Numbered from the stretch's first letter, positions 36,368-44,934 are shown. The stretch: DNA of 64,000 nucleotides from DASUBV01 sp035532295 (GCA_035532295.1 DATKRH010000022.1:1-64000); one strand, 5' to 3'. Notes: generated from the sequence alone by a model not told the origin. Made by a program: numbers and translations.

Positions 36368-36594
36368 GCCCGCATCACCGCCGTCACGACGTCGGGCCGG
36401 CGCGCCAGCTCCCCGGCCAGCCAGCCGGCCGCGGCGGCGGTCAGGACCACCACGCAGATGTCGCGCGGCAGCGAGCGCCACGCGGCGCTCGCCGCCGCCT
36501 GGTCGTCCGCCGGGCAGACCACCGCGCCGGCCAGGGCGTAGCCCTCAACGCGCAGCGACTCCCCGATCACCGCGGCCCGGGACACCGCGCTCAC
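36364..36594 (-). CDS. V/A-type ATPase subunit F
   Basis: 76 residues from GTG, shorter than the usual 100 or so. A small Rossmann-like protein: VIGESLRVEGYALAGA, then VVVLTAAAAGWL, then a C-terminal segment. This fits the subunit F pattern (V-I-G-x-x-x-x-x-x-x-F-x-L-x-G). Overlaps subunit E and K genes at both ends. Confidence 0.72.
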   Translation of the reverse strand: MSAVSRAAVIGESLRVEGYALAGAVVCPADDQAAASAAWRSLPRDICVVVLTAAAAGWLAGELARRPDVVTAVMRA

Positions 36595-37031
36595 GCCTTC
36601 CCGACCAGGATGATCCCGATGATCAGGCCGTAGATCGCGATGCCCTCCGCCAGGCCGACGACCACCATCGCCCGGCCGAACAGCTCCGGTCGCTCGCTCA
36701 TGGCCGCCAGGGCCGCGGCGCCGGTGTAGGCGACGGCGATGCCCGCGCCGATCGTGGACCCGGCGACCGCGATCGCGGCCCCGATCAGGGCCGCGCCGTT
36801 CCCGCTCGCGCCGGCCGCGCCGGCCGCCGCATGGGCCGCCGACCCGCTGGCCACCGCGCTCGCCGGATCCGTGGTCGCCGAGATGACCAGCAGCACCGCG
36901 GCGCCGACCATCAGGAGCGCGCCCGTCCCGGCGAGGATCAGCGTGCCGCGCCGCCAGCGGCGCGCGGCCAGCCGTGCCAGCAAGGCGGCCCCCGCGATCA
37001 CGGGCAACCCGATCAGCCAGGTAACTATCAC
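36591..37031 (-). CDS. V/A-type ATPase subunit K (rotor ring proteolipid)
   Basis: 146 residues from GTG 37031. Four hydrophobic helices (about 3-20, 30-50, 78-103, 115-144). The ion-binding glutamate is in helix four, VVVGLAEGIAIYGLIIGII. The first pair has no equivalent carboxylate, so each chain offers one binding site. I see no clear Na+ motif, so the coupling ion (H+ or Na+) is unresolved. Overlaps subunit I (GTGA). Confidence 0.88.
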   Translation of the reverse strand: MIVTWLIGLPVIAGAALLARLAARRWRRGTLILAGTGALLMVGAAVLLVISATTDPASAVASGSAAHAAAGAAGASGNGAALIGAAIAVAGSTIGAGIAVAYTGAAALAAMSERPELFGRAMVVVGLAEGIAIYGLIIGIILVGKA

Positions 37032-38470
37032 CCGTCCACTCCCTTCATGCTGAGCCCGGGAACCCGGTCCTCGGCGGCTTCCTCGTCGCTGCTCTGCGTG
37101 GGCACATGCCAGGGCCGGAACGGCTCTCCCTGCGTCACGAAGACCCGGGAGAACAGCTCGTAGTACTCCAGCCGCAGGGCCTGGATCGCGGCGACCAGCC
37201 CGCCCAGGGCGAAGGCCAGCGCCGTCCCCGCCACGAACACTCCGACGCCGGCCACAGCCAGCAGGCCGCCGCGCTGCCAGAGCGCGCGGGCGCCGTCCCA
37301 GACGAGCAGGCCCAGCGCGGCATGGGTCAGGCCGAACGCCGCCAGCCGGGTGAAGGACACGAGGTTGGAGCCGAGCCGGACCACCAGGTCGACTACCTCC
37401 ACTGACGCCTGGACGGCCCCGGTGCCGCCGCCGCCCGCCTCCGCGAGGAAGCCGGCGAAGGCGAGCAGCAGCCCGGCCAGGGCCACGCCGCCGCCCGCGG
37501 CTACCAGCGCGCTGAGGTGGAAGTACCATCCAGCCGCCGCCAGGCCCGCGCCGAGAAAGACGCAGCTGCCCGCGATGCCCGAGGGCGCGTAGAGCGCGAA
37601 TCGCCAGCCGCCCTCGCGCCAGCGGTTAGCCAGGCCGAGCGCATAGGCGCCGGCCAGCAGGATTGCGCCGACGCCGCCCGCGACCAGCAGCAGGGTCACC
37701 GGCTGGCTCAGCGGGTCGAGCCAGATCACCGGCACCAGGCCGGTCGGGCCGAAGCATTCCCCGTAGAGCAGGCCGAACACAGTGGCCGCGATCCCGGCGC
37801 CGCCGACGAAGGGCCAGGCGGCCCGGAACCGGCGGGCCCAGCGCGGCCAGCCCGCGCGCAGCGCCGCGGCGACCGCGAGCAGGAAGATGCCCTGCCCCAC
37901 ATCGCCGAACATCATGCCGAACATCAGCACGTAGCTGGCCCAGGCGAGCCAGGTGGGATCGAGATCGGCGTACGGCACGGTTCCGTACGTCTGCACCAGC
38001 GGCGTCAGCGCACGGTGCAGCGGGGGGCCGGCGAGCAGGGTGGGCGCGTCCACGCCCGCGGGACGCGGCAGCGCGACCACGCCGCCGCCCGCCTGCGCGA
38101 CGGCAGCCGTCACCTCGGGCAGCCGGGCGGCCGGGATCCAGCCCGCCAGTGCCGCGGCGCCCGATCGCCGGACCGCGCTGCCGGCGTAGGCCTGGAGCTG
38201 CGCCTCGCCCGCCAGCAGGTCGTCCCGGCCGGCCCGCTCCAGCGCCTCGAGGTCGGGGCGGACCGCGGACAGGACCGGGTCGGGCAGCCGGCCGCCGCCG
38301 CGGAGTCCGCGGGCGGCCTCGCCCGGCCGGGCCGGCTCGCCGTGACCGCGGTCGATCTGGACGGCCCCGGTGCCCGCGACACGCACGAGCACGTCACGAA
38401 GGGCACTGTCGGGCGCCACCAGGGCCACCCGCCGCATGCGGACCGGCACCGCCGAGTCAAGCCACCGCAT
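37028..38470 (-). CDS. V/A-type ATPase subunit I (a-subunit)
   Basis: 480 residues from ATG 38470, shorter than the usual 600-700 because the cytoplasmic N-terminal half is reduced. The membrane half holds about seven helices and the family segment WASYVLMFGMMFGDVGQG near residue 200. The essential arginine region of the ion half-channel is in VVRLGSNLVSFTRLAAFGLTHAALG near 375. The C-terminus has RLEYYELFSRVF, typical of the family. Forms the stator channel against the K ring. Confidence 0.9.
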   Translation of the reverse strand: MRWLDSAVPVRMRRVALVAPDSALRDVLVRVAGTGAVQIDRGHGEPARPGEAARGLRGGGRLPDPVLSAVRPDLEALERAGRDDLLAGEAQLQAYAGSAVRRSGAAALAGWIPAARLPEVTAAVAQAGGGVVALPRPAGVDAPTLLAGPPLHRALTPLVQTYGTVPYADLDPTWLAWASYVLMFGMMFGDVGQGIFLLAVAAALRAGWPRWARRFRAAWPFVGGAGIAATVFGLLYGECFGPTGLVPVIWLDPLSQPVTLLLVAGGVGAILLAGAYALGLANRWREGGWRFALYAPSGIAGSCVFLGAGLAAAGWYFHLSALVAAGGGVALAGLLLAFAGFLAEAGGGGTGAVQASVEVVDLVVRLGSNLVSFTRLAAFGLTHAALGLLVWDGARALWQRGGLLAVAGVGVFVAGTALAFALGGLVAAIQALRLEYYELFSRVFVTQGEPFRPWHVPTQSSDEEAAEDRVPGLSMKGVDG

Positions 38471-39443
38471 CGTAGGCCTCCAGCGGCCCGCCGCCGCGGG
38501 CGGCGATCTCCAGGGCCGCGCACACCCGCCTGGCGTCGGCCGCCAGCACGGCGACCGCACCCAGCACCGGCCCGCTGTCCGGCCCGGACGACCGCAGCAG
38601 CAGGTGACCATCGCGGTCGACCCTCGCCCACCACGCGGCCTCGGCCTGCCACAGGTCTTCCGCCGAGCCCGGGCCCTCGGGCGAGCCGAGCCCGGCCAGG
38701 GCCCAGCGCGCCGGGGCGGCCAGGTCGGCGCGCAGCCGGTCGAGCGAGGATGCGCCGGCCGCCGCCTGGCCGAGCAGGGGCAGGGCGCTGTCGAGGGCGG
38801 TGCTGTCGAGGGCGGTGCTGTCGAGGGCGGTGCTGTCGAGGGCGGGCGGCGTCGCGGCCCGGCCTACGGCGAATCGGTCGGTGGCCAGCAGCAGCGCTGC
38901 CGCGCCCGCGGCCCAGGTCCGGGCCGGATCGCCGGCCGCGGCGACGCGTGCCGCCCACCGGGCGCGCATCCCGAGCCGGATGTCGCGGGCGGTGTCGCCG
39001 CCTGGGTCACGCCACGCGGACGCGGCCAGCGCGGCGCGCAGCCCGGCGAGGCTGTCCGCCTGCCGCAGCCGGGGCCAGGCTGTCGCCAGCGCTCCGAGCT
39101 GGAACTCCTCCTGAGCCGGGCGGCCCGCCAGGGCCTGCAGCAGCTCATCGACGTTCGCGATCTCGAACCAGCAGGCCAGCGCGCGCAGCAATTGGACACC
39201 GTCTGACGGGAGCCAGCCGGCCAGCACCCGCACATCCCACAGGATCATCTCGGCGACCGCGCGCTGCGTCGCCGCCAGCGGCTGCCCCGGCTGCCCGGCG
39301 CGCGCGTAAGAGGTGGCTGCGAGCGCCCGCTGTGCTTCTGGCAGGGAGCGGCAGGCCGCCAGCCGCCGGGCCGCCTGCGCCCCTAGCCGGTTCCGGGCCA
39401 TGGCCTTGGCCCGGACGGTGCCCGCGACCCAGGCCGCCGTCAC
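38457..39443 (-). CDS. V/A-type ATPase subunit C (AC39-like)
   Basis: 328 residues from GTG. Mostly alpha-helical, with ARNRLGAQAARRLAACRSLPEAQRALA near the start, as in C/d subunits that dock the central stalk on the rotor ring. A 15-bp tandem repeat encodes TALDS four times near residue 205. Overlaps its neighbours on both sides. The subunit call relies on position and length as much as on sequence. Confidence 0.75.
   Translation of the reverse strand: MTAAWVAGTVRAKAMARNRLGAQAARRLAACRSLPEAQRALAATSYARAGQPGQPLAATQRAVAEMILWDVRVLAGWLPSDGVQLLRALACWFEIANVDELLQALAGRPAQEEFQLGALATAWPRLRQADSLAGLRAALAASAWRDPGGDTARDIRLGMRARWAARVAAAGDPARTWAAGAAALLLATDRFAVGRAATPPALDSTALDSTALDSTALDSALPLLGQAAAGASSLDRLRADLAAPARWALAGLGSPEGPGSAEDLWQAEAAWWARVDRDGHLLLRSSGPDSGPVLGAVAVLAADARRVCAALEIAARGGGPLEAYDAVA
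38787..38845. repeat. 15-bp tandem repeat (about four copies) in subunit C
   Basis: Unit GCTGTCGAGGGCGGT from 38787, four copies with the last incomplete, encoding TALDS repeats in a linker. Perfect copies suggest recent expansion. Confidence 0.93.
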
Positions 39444-40000
39444 GATCGCCCGCCGGGCGCTCTGGGCGGATCGGGCCGACCGCCAGCCGACGGCTCCTCG
39501 CCCGCGGCCCGCGAGGCCGCATCGGGGGAGTCCGCATCCCGCAGGTCGCCTGCCTCCAGGTCGCCTGCCTCCAGGTCGCCTGCCCCCAGGTCCGCGATCA
39601 TGGCAACGGCTCGCTGGGCCAGCGGGAGAGTACGCCGACGCGCCAGCTCGCGCTCGTCGGCCGCCTGGCGGCTGGCGCGGGCCGTGATGTCAGCCGCCTC
39701 GGTCCGGGCGCCGGCCAGGATCTGCCGGACGGTCTCCTGGCGAACGGCGGCGGCGCGCTGCCGGGCTTCCGCGGCGACGGCCGCCGCGTCGGCGCGGGCC
39801 GCGGCGATCATGTCCTGTGCGTCGCGCCGGGCTTCGGCGAGCATGCGCGCGCACTCGGCGTCCGGGCCGTCGAGGAGCCGCAGCACCGGGTCCAGTTCGG
39901 CCGCCAGCTCGCGGCTTGTGTCCGCCGGGACCGCCGCGCGCGCCGCGCCCGGCGCGCCGGCGGGCCGGAAGCGGCTGAGAAAGTCGCGCAGCGGAGGCAT
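39440..40000 (-). CDS. V/A-type ATPase G/H-like coiled-coil subunit
   Basis: 186 residues. A charged, Ala-rich helix (about 45-130: ECARMLAEARRDAQDMIAAARADAAAVAAEARQR, then further heptads) as in peripheral-stalk G/H subunits. The C-terminal tail has a GDLEA repeat (15-bp unit at 39542-39586) and is Pro/Gly-rich. Its ATG directly abuts the stop of the small upstream frame. Partner of subunit E. Confidence 0.7.
   Translation of the reverse strand: MPPLRDFLSRFRPAGAPGAARAAVPADTSRELAAELDPVLRLLDGPDAECARMLAEARRDAQDMIAAARADAAAVAAEARQRAAAVRQETVRQILAGARTEAADITARASRQAADERELARRRTLPLAQRAVAMIADLGAGDLEAGDLEAGDLRDADSPDAASRAAGEEPSAGGRPDPPRAPGGRS
39542..39586. repeat. 15-bp tandem repeat in the G/H-like subunit
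   Basis: CAGGTCGCCTGCCTC at 39542-39556 and 39557-39571, with a one-base variant at 39572-39586, encoding repeated GDLEA residues near the C-terminus. Confidence 0.92.
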
Positions 40001-40135
40001 CTAGGCCTGCTCTGGGTCCGGGTCCATCTCGGTCGCATCCGGCAGCGCCGCGTTCGGCGCTGGGCGGTCGGGGTGACGCTCCGCCGCCGTGACCACGCCC
40101 TGGCCGCCGCGCCCGAGCATCCGCACTCTGAACAC
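40001..40135 (-). pseudogene. Truncated 2-oxoacid:acceptor oxidoreductase gamma-like leader frame
   Basis: 44 codons from GTG 40135 behind GGGAAGGAA. The first twenty residues, VFRVRMLGRGGQGVVTAAE, are the N-terminal signature of pyruvate/2-oxoacid ferredoxin oxidoreductase gamma subunits (R-x-x-GRGGQGVVTA). The similarity then stops and the rest is Pro/Asp-rich. The stop TAG touches the ATG of the next gene, so it could still be translated as a leader coupled to the V-ATPase operon. I read it as a degraded por gene start captured upstream of the operon. Confidence 0.6.
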
Positions 40136-40250
40136 GCGCCATTTCCTTCCCTCAGCGGGCACCGGTGATCTCCGGCGGGCCTGGCTGGCCGTGTTCACAG
40201 CATTGCCCGGCCGGGCCCGGCAGCGCTGCGGGCGTGGGGCCCCGAGGGCG

Positions 40251-40264
40251 GGGACCTTGGTCCC
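40251..40264. promoter_or_regulatory. DosR-type box F (perfect palindrome)
   Basis: GGGAC-CTTG-GTCCC; extended by one G and one C it is a 16-bp perfect dyad (40250-40265). It lies 116 bp before the first frame of the V-ATPase operon and is the best match in the window to the mycobacterial core GGGAC-N4-GTCCC. Confidence 0.72.
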
Positions 40265-40285
40265 CCCGCTGGCCGGCGGCCCGTG

Positions 40286-40609
40286 CTAGCGACCCGCCGA
40301 GCCGCGATCTGGCGTCCGCCGGGTGGCTGCGCCGCCTCGGCCAACTGTGCCGCCGCGGCCAACTGTGCCGCCGCGGGCGGCCGGGCCACCGCGGGTAACC
40401 GGGGCGGCCTGGATAGCCGGGCCGGCCTCATCGTCCGCACTGCCGGGCACGATCCGGGCATACGGGCCGGGAAATACGAGCGCGATATGGCCGTCGGCCC
40501 ACCATTTCACGACATACGGGGGAGATCCGTCGGCATTGCGCACTCCGATGATCAGCCCGGCCCGGGCGCTATCTCCATCCGGCACCAGCCAGTCGCCAAC
40601 CCGAGCCAT
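40286..40609 (-). CDS. DUF1918-like small protein
   Basis: 107 residues. ARVGDWLVPDGDSARAGLIIGVRNADGSPPYVVKWWADGHIALVFPGP (about 2-49) has the DUF1918 pattern VGD, G-x-I, SPPY-x-V-x-W and FPGPD. The C-terminal half is a low-complexity Gly/Arg/Thr tail with repeated TVGRGG. Lies just upstream of box F and the V-ATPase operon on the same strand. Function unknown. Confidence 0.8.
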   Translation of the reverse strand: MARVGDWLVPDGDSARAGLIIGVRNADGSPPYVVKWWADGHIALVFPGPYARIVPGSADDEAGPAIQAAPVTRGGPAARGGTVGRGGTVGRGGAATRRTPDRGSAGR

Positions 40610-40689
40610 CCTCGCTCACCTCCCCTTGTCGCGGAGCCCGCCCGGGCCCTGCCGCACGGCGGGCCAGATCCGGTTCAGATCCACGTGTC

Positions 40690-40742
40690 GGAGCCCTTAG
40701 CGGCCCTCCGTGTCGGAGCCCTTAGCGGCCCTCCATGTTGGA
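40690..40742. repeat. Imperfect direct repeat in intergenic DNA
   Basis: GAGCCCTTAGCGGCCCTCC occurs twice in a row with a TGT-x-G separator, within the 225 bp between the DUF1918 gene and the P-type ATPase stop. Nothing else is seen in that spacer. Confidence 0.6.
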
Positions 40743-40835
40743 GCCGCAAGCGTTCCCTCTTCATGGAGCCTTCTGCGGGGAGAGCGGAGCTTCTCAGAGT
40801 CGAACGTCCCGCATGGCAGGGCCGGACGCTAGCGG

Positions 40836-43619
40836 CTACGTCGGCCGCCGCGACCGGCGGCGGATCAGCCGCCGCAATTCGTCGGCGCCCCAGACGATGA
40901 AGGGGAACGGCGCGACGATGGCGAGCTGGACGGGGGACAGCGCCGCCGTGCCGAACAGGCCGTGCATCGCCGGCAGGTAGATCAGGGTGGCCGCGAAGGC
41001 CAGCGAGACGCCAATGCCGCCGAGCAGGTAGCTGTTGCTGAAGACGCCGACGGACCACAGTGACGCATGGTCGGTCCGGACGGCGAACGCCGTGCCGATC
41101 TGGCAGGACACGATGCCCAGCCAGGTCACCGTGGTCGCCTGCCGGTAGGCGAGGTTCAGCGGGGTTCCCGCGCCCACCGGGGCCCCCGGCGTCCAGCCGG
41201 CCCGGCTCAGCGTGACGAAGAAACCGAGCATGACCAGCGCGGCGGAGATCAGGCCGAGGAATCCCCAGGCCCGGGCCAGCATCGCGCCGCTGATCACCCC
41301 CTGGCCGCGTGGCCGCGGCGGGAGGTCCATCAGCCCGGGCTCGGCGGGCTCGCGGCTGAGCGCCAGGGCCGGCAGGGTATCGGTGCCCAGGTCGATGGCG
41401 AGAATCTGCATCACCGTCAGCGGTAGCGGCACCAGGCCCCCGGCTAGCGCGAAGACCAGGAACGGGACGACCTCGGGAACCGCGTGGGTGAAGATGTACA
41501 AGATGAACTTGCGGACGTTGTCGTAGACGCGCCGCCCGGCCTGCACCGCGGCGATGATCGTCGCGAAGTTGTCATCGGTGAGCACCATCGTGGCCGCCTC
41601 GCGGGCCACGTCGGTCCCGGACCGGCCCATCGCGATGCCGATGTCGGCCCGGCGCAGCGCCGGCGCGTCATTCACCCCGTCACCGGTCATGGCGACGACC
41701 TGGCCCATGGCCCGCAGGGCGTCGGCGATGCGCAGCTTCGCCTCGGGGGAGCTGCGGGCGAAGATGATCTCGGCCCCGGAGTCGAGGAGCCGGTCCAGCG
41801 CCGGCTCGGGCATGGCGTCAAGGTCGGGGCCGCTGACCACGGCGGACCCGCGCTTCCCGATTCCCACCTGCGCGGCGATGGCGGCGGCGGTCAGGCCGTT
41901 GTCGCCGGTGACCACGTGGATCCGGATGCCCGCGCGGTGCGCGTCCTCGATCGCGGCGGCCACCTCCGGCCGCGGCGGGTCGAGCATGGACACCAGGCCC
42001 AGCAGGCACAGGTCGCGTTCGGCGTCCTCGCGGCGCGCCGGGACCGCCGATCCTGGCGCCAGCCGGCGGGACGCGACCGCGAGCACTCGCAGCCCGCGGG
42101 CCGCGTGATCGCGCATGGCCTGGGTGACCGACGCGCGGTCCCGGGCCGAGATGGGCCGCTCGCCGCCGCTGCCGAGGATGCGGGTGGTCCGGGCGAGCAC
42201 CTCCTCGGGTGCGCCCTTGACATGAACCACTAGCTCGCCGCCGCTGGCGTCCACCGTGGACATCAGCTTGATCCGCGGATCGAACCGGAACAGCGCCCGC
42301 CGGCTGGCGTCCCTGGCGGTCCGGCTGGTCTGGACACCCAGGCTGGTCGCCAGGTCGAGCAAGGCCAGTTCGGTCGGGTCACCGGCGGGGGCGGCGGCAC
42401 CGGCGGCGAGCTCGGCGTTATTGCAGGCGGTTATGGCCTGCGCGAGGCGGGCGGCCTTCCCCGGCGGCACCCGCAGGTCGTCCGCGCCGGCCGCGGTGAC
42501 GTCCGCCAGCCACAGGGCCGTGACCCGCATCCGGTTCTGGGTCAGCGTGCCGGTCTTGTCGGTGCAGATGACGGTGGTCGAGCCCAGCGTCTCGACCGCG
42601 CTGAGCCGCCGGACGATGGCGCCGCGCCTGGCCAGGTCGCGCACGCCCACCGCGAGCGCGAGCGTGATCGTGGGCAGCAGGCCCTCGGGCACGTTGGCGA
42701 CCAGCAGCCCGATGGCGAAGCTCACCGCGGCCGACAGCGAGAGGCCGGCCAGCAGGCCGATCGGCAGGAAGGCGCAGCCGGCGCCGACGGCGACATAGGC
42801 GATCAGCCGCGCCACCCGCAGGACCTGGTGCTCCAGGGGGCTTTCCTCCCGCTTGACCCGCTGGCTCAGCGCGGCTATCCGGCCCAGTTCGGTCTGCATG
42901 CCCGTGGCCGTCGCGATGGCGCGAGCCTCGCCGCCCGTGCACGTGGTGCCGCTGAAGATCAGGTTCTCGGCCTGCAGCAGCGGCAGCCGTCCGTCGGTCC
43001 GGTCCGCCGACCTGGACACCGGCACCGACTCCCCGGTGACGGTGGACAGGTCCACCTCTACCGCACCGGAGATCAGCCGGGCATCGGCGCAGACGCGATC
43101 GCCCTCGCTGATGGCGAGCAGGTCCCCGGGCACGAGGTCGCGAGCGAGGATCTCCTGCGGCGCCGTGTCGCGGATGACGCGGGCGTGCTCGGGAAGGAAG
43201 GCGGCGAGCGCCTCCACGGCGCGCTCGGCCTGCATTTCCTGCGCGAAGGCGAAAACGGCGTTCAAGACGATGACCGCGGCGATCGCGATCCCCAGCCGCG
43301 GCGTTCCGCTGACCCACGCCAGCACTGCCGCCGCGGCCAGTAGCAGCGCCAGCGGGTGGATGAGCTGCTGCGCGAGCTCACGCGGCCACCGGCGTCCAGC
43401 GCTGCGCCGCAGCTCGTTCGGCCCGTAGACCACCTGCCGCCGCGCCGCCTCGCGGCTGGACAGCCCTGCCCGCGACGTGCGCAGGTCACGCAGCAGCGAA
43501 GACAGTGGCTCCTGCGCGTCTGGTGGCGCGACGGCTGACGGGTCCGACGGCGGGCCGGGCGGCGGGTCCGGCGCCGCGCCGGTCAGGGCCGCGCCTTGAT
43601 GGTCCGGCCCGGACTGCAC
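40836..43619 (-). CDS. P-type cation ATPase (CtpF/P2-like)
   Basis: 927 residues from GTG. Cation-ATPase N-terminal domain (about 35-105), actuator TGES at 195-198, transport-site PEGLLP at 311-316, phosphorylated D354 in CTDKTGTLT, a hinge with TGDGVNDAPALRRADIGIAMG near 630, and about ten helices. PEGLLP and the overall order fit P2-type (Ca2+-like) pumps. CtpF (Rv1997), a relative, is in the mycobacterial DosR regulon. The exact ion is not determined. Boxes G lie about 100 bp upstream. Confidence 0.93.
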   Translation of the reverse strand: MQSGPDHQGAALTGAAPDPPPGPPSDPSAVAPPDAQEPLSSLLRDLRTSRAGLSSREAARRQVVYGPNELRRSAGRRWPRELAQQLIHPLALLLAAAAVLAWVSGTPRLGIAIAAVIVLNAVFAFAQEMQAERAVEALAAFLPEHARVIRDTAPQEILARDLVPGDLLAISEGDRVCADARLISGAVEVDLSTVTGESVPVSRSADRTDGRLPLLQAENLIFSGTTCTGGEARAIATATGMQTELGRIAALSQRVKREESPLEHQVLRVARLIAYVAVGAGCAFLPIGLLAGLSLSAAVSFAIGLLVANVPEGLLPTITLALAVGVRDLARRGAIVRRLSAVETLGSTTVICTDKTGTLTQNRMRVTALWLADVTAAGADDLRVPPGKAARLAQAITACNNAELAAGAAAPAGDPTELALLDLATSLGVQTSRTARDASRRALFRFDPRIKLMSTVDASGGELVVHVKGAPEEVLARTTRILGSGGERPISARDRASVTQAMRDHAARGLRVLAVASRRLAPGSAVPARREDAERDLCLLGLVSMLDPPRPEVAAAIEDAHRAGIRIHVVTGDNGLTAAAIAAQVGIGKRGSAVVSGPDLDAMPEPALDRLLDSGAEIIFARSSPEAKLRIADALRAMGQVVAMTGDGVNDAPALRRADIGIAMGRSGTDVAREAATMVLTDDNFATIIAAVQAGRRVYDNVRKFILYIFTHAVPEVVPFLVFALAGGLVPLPLTVMQILAIDLGTDTLPALALSREPAEPGLMDLPPRPRGQGVISGAMLARAWGFLGLISAALVMLGFFVTLSRAGWTPGAPVGAGTPLNLAYRQATTVTWLGIVSCQIGTAFAVRTDHASLWSVGVFSNSYLLGGIGVSLAFAATLIYLPAMHGLFGTAALSPVQLAIVAPFPFIVWGADELRRLIRRRSRRPT

Positions 43620-43697
43620 AAGCGACTCCCCTCACCGGCGCTCCCCCACGGGCTACCTCACCCCGACCAGCCTGGTGGCGGCGGCCCGGCCGCGTCA

Positions 43698-43733
43698 GGG
43701 TCCCTGGTCGCGCGACCTAAGGTCGTTTGGCCC
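43698..43733. promoter_or_regulatory. DosR-type box G, tandem pair
   Basis: AGGTC-GTTT-GGCCC at 43720-43733, and a weaker GGGTC-CCTG-GTCGC at 43698-43711, 22 bp apart. A dyad GCGAC-CTAA-GGTCG bridges them. Between the P-type ATPase (101 bp) and Acg-like (53 bp) starts. Confidence 0.6.
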
Positions 43734-43785
43734 TGCCCCCCGTCGCGGTTATCCCGTCAGGTCGAACCAGGTAGGGGTGATCGCC

Positions 43786-44934
43786 ATGACCGGTACCACA
43801 CAGCGAGAGCCGGGTCGCAGGCCCGAGACCGTCGGCCAGCCGCGGCCGGCCGGCCTGCGGATCACGCCCGATGACGTGGCCTATGTCGTCGCGGCGGCGG
43901 CCCGGGCGCCATCGGTGCACAACAGCCAGCCCTGGCAGTTCCGGGTGCGCGGGAATGCCCTGGAGCTTTATGCCGATCGGGGCAGAATGCTCCGGCGGGT
44001 GGACCCAGGCGGCCGGGAAATGCTGATCAGCTGCGGTGCCGCGCTCTACGGCCTGCGGCTCGGCATGCGCAGCGTGGGTTACCTGCCCGAGGTCGAGCTG
44101 CTGCCCGATCCGGCGCAGCCTGGCCTGGTCGCCCGCGTTCGGCCGGTCGGCCGCGCCCGGCCCAGCGCAGCTGAATGGGACCTGATCGCGGCGGTGCCGC
44201 ACCGGCACACTCATCGCGGGCCGTTCGCGCCGGGCCGGGTGCCGGCTCGCTTGCTGGACGCGCTGGTGCATGATGCGGCTGCCGAGGGCGCGGACCTGCA
44301 CCTGGTGAGCTGGCCCGCCGACGTCGCCGCGCTCGCCGAGCTGACGGAGGCGGCGAGCCGGGGGCAGGAGGCCGATCCGGGGATCCGGGCGGAACTGCGA
44401 GAGTGGACGAGGTCGGAGGCGAGTTCGGCCAGGGACGGCGTTCCCGCGCGCGCCTGGGCCGGCCCGTCCTGGCTCGATGAGCCAGGCCAGTCCGCCGACC
44501 CGCCGCCCGCCGGTCCGCCGCCCGCTGATCCGCCGCTCGCCGGTCCGCCGCTCGCGGGGCGGCGCCCGCAGGAGCAGCCGGCGCACGAGCGGCTGCCGCA
44601 ACGCGATTTCGGGCTGCGCGGCGGCCTGCCCGCCGGCGGCCCGCTGCCGTCGGCGACGGCAGTGCTGACCACGGCGAGTGACGAGCCGGCCGACTGGCTG
44701 GCGGCCGGGCAGGCGCTGGACCGGCTGCTGCTGCGCGCCGCGGCCCGGTGGGTCTTCGCCAGCCTGCATTCACAGCCGCTGGAGTCACCACGGCTGCGCG
44801 CCGCGGTCCGCGATCGCCTGCACCTGGACGGCGTTCCGCAGATGCTGCTGCAGTTCGGCCGGGCGAACGTCGCGCCCGCCACGGCACGACGCCCGGCGGC
44901 CGAGCTCATTGATCGCGGCCCCGCGGAGCCGTGA
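43786..44934 (+). CDS. Acg-type nitroreductase-family protein
   Basis: 382 residues from ATG 43786 with GTAGGGGTGA upstream. The opening is the Acg pattern VVAAAARAPSVHNSQPWQFRV (about 35-55), then LEYADRGR-like ELYADRGRML and LISCGAALYGLRL near 85. It is a duplicated nitroreductase fold; members such as Rv2032 (Acg) and Rv3131 are in the mycobacterial DosR regulon and may sequester FMN rather than act as reductases. A Pro-rich insertion (PPPAGPPPADPPLAGPP near residue 245) with repeats is peculiar to this copy. Confidence 0.88.
   Translation: MTGTTQREPGRRPETVGQPRPAGLRITPDDVAYVVAAAARAPSVHNSQPWQFRVRGNALELYADRGRMLRRVDPGGREMLISCGAALYGLRLGMRSVGYLPEVELLPDPAQPGLVARVRPVGRARPSAAEWDLIAAVPHRHTHRGPFAPGRVPARLLDALVHDAAAEGADLHLVSWPADVAALAELTEAASRGQEADPGIRAELREWTRSEASSARDGVPARAWAGPSWLDEPGQSADPPPAGPPPADPPLAGPPLAGRRPQEQPAHERLPQRDFGLRGGLPAGGPLPSATAVLTTASDEPADWLAAGQALDRLLLRAAARWVFASLHSQPLESPRLRAAVRDRLHLDGVPQMLLQFGRANVAPATARRPAAELIDRGPAEP

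Noticed and set aside
38787..38845. CRISPR-like array from regular repeats
   Set aside because: Repeats are head-to-tail without spacers and keep the reading frame of subunit C.
39690..40142. 150-codon frame starting at the ATG behind the same ribosome site as the leader frame
   Set aside because: Arg/Gly-rich and overlaps the coiled-coil subunit; the GTG frame carries the recognisable oxidoreductase signature instead.
37517..40168. 883-codon open frame on the plus strand
   Set aside because: Shadow of V-ATPase subunits I, C and G/H; composition is Arg/Pro/Ala-rich and no motif is seen.
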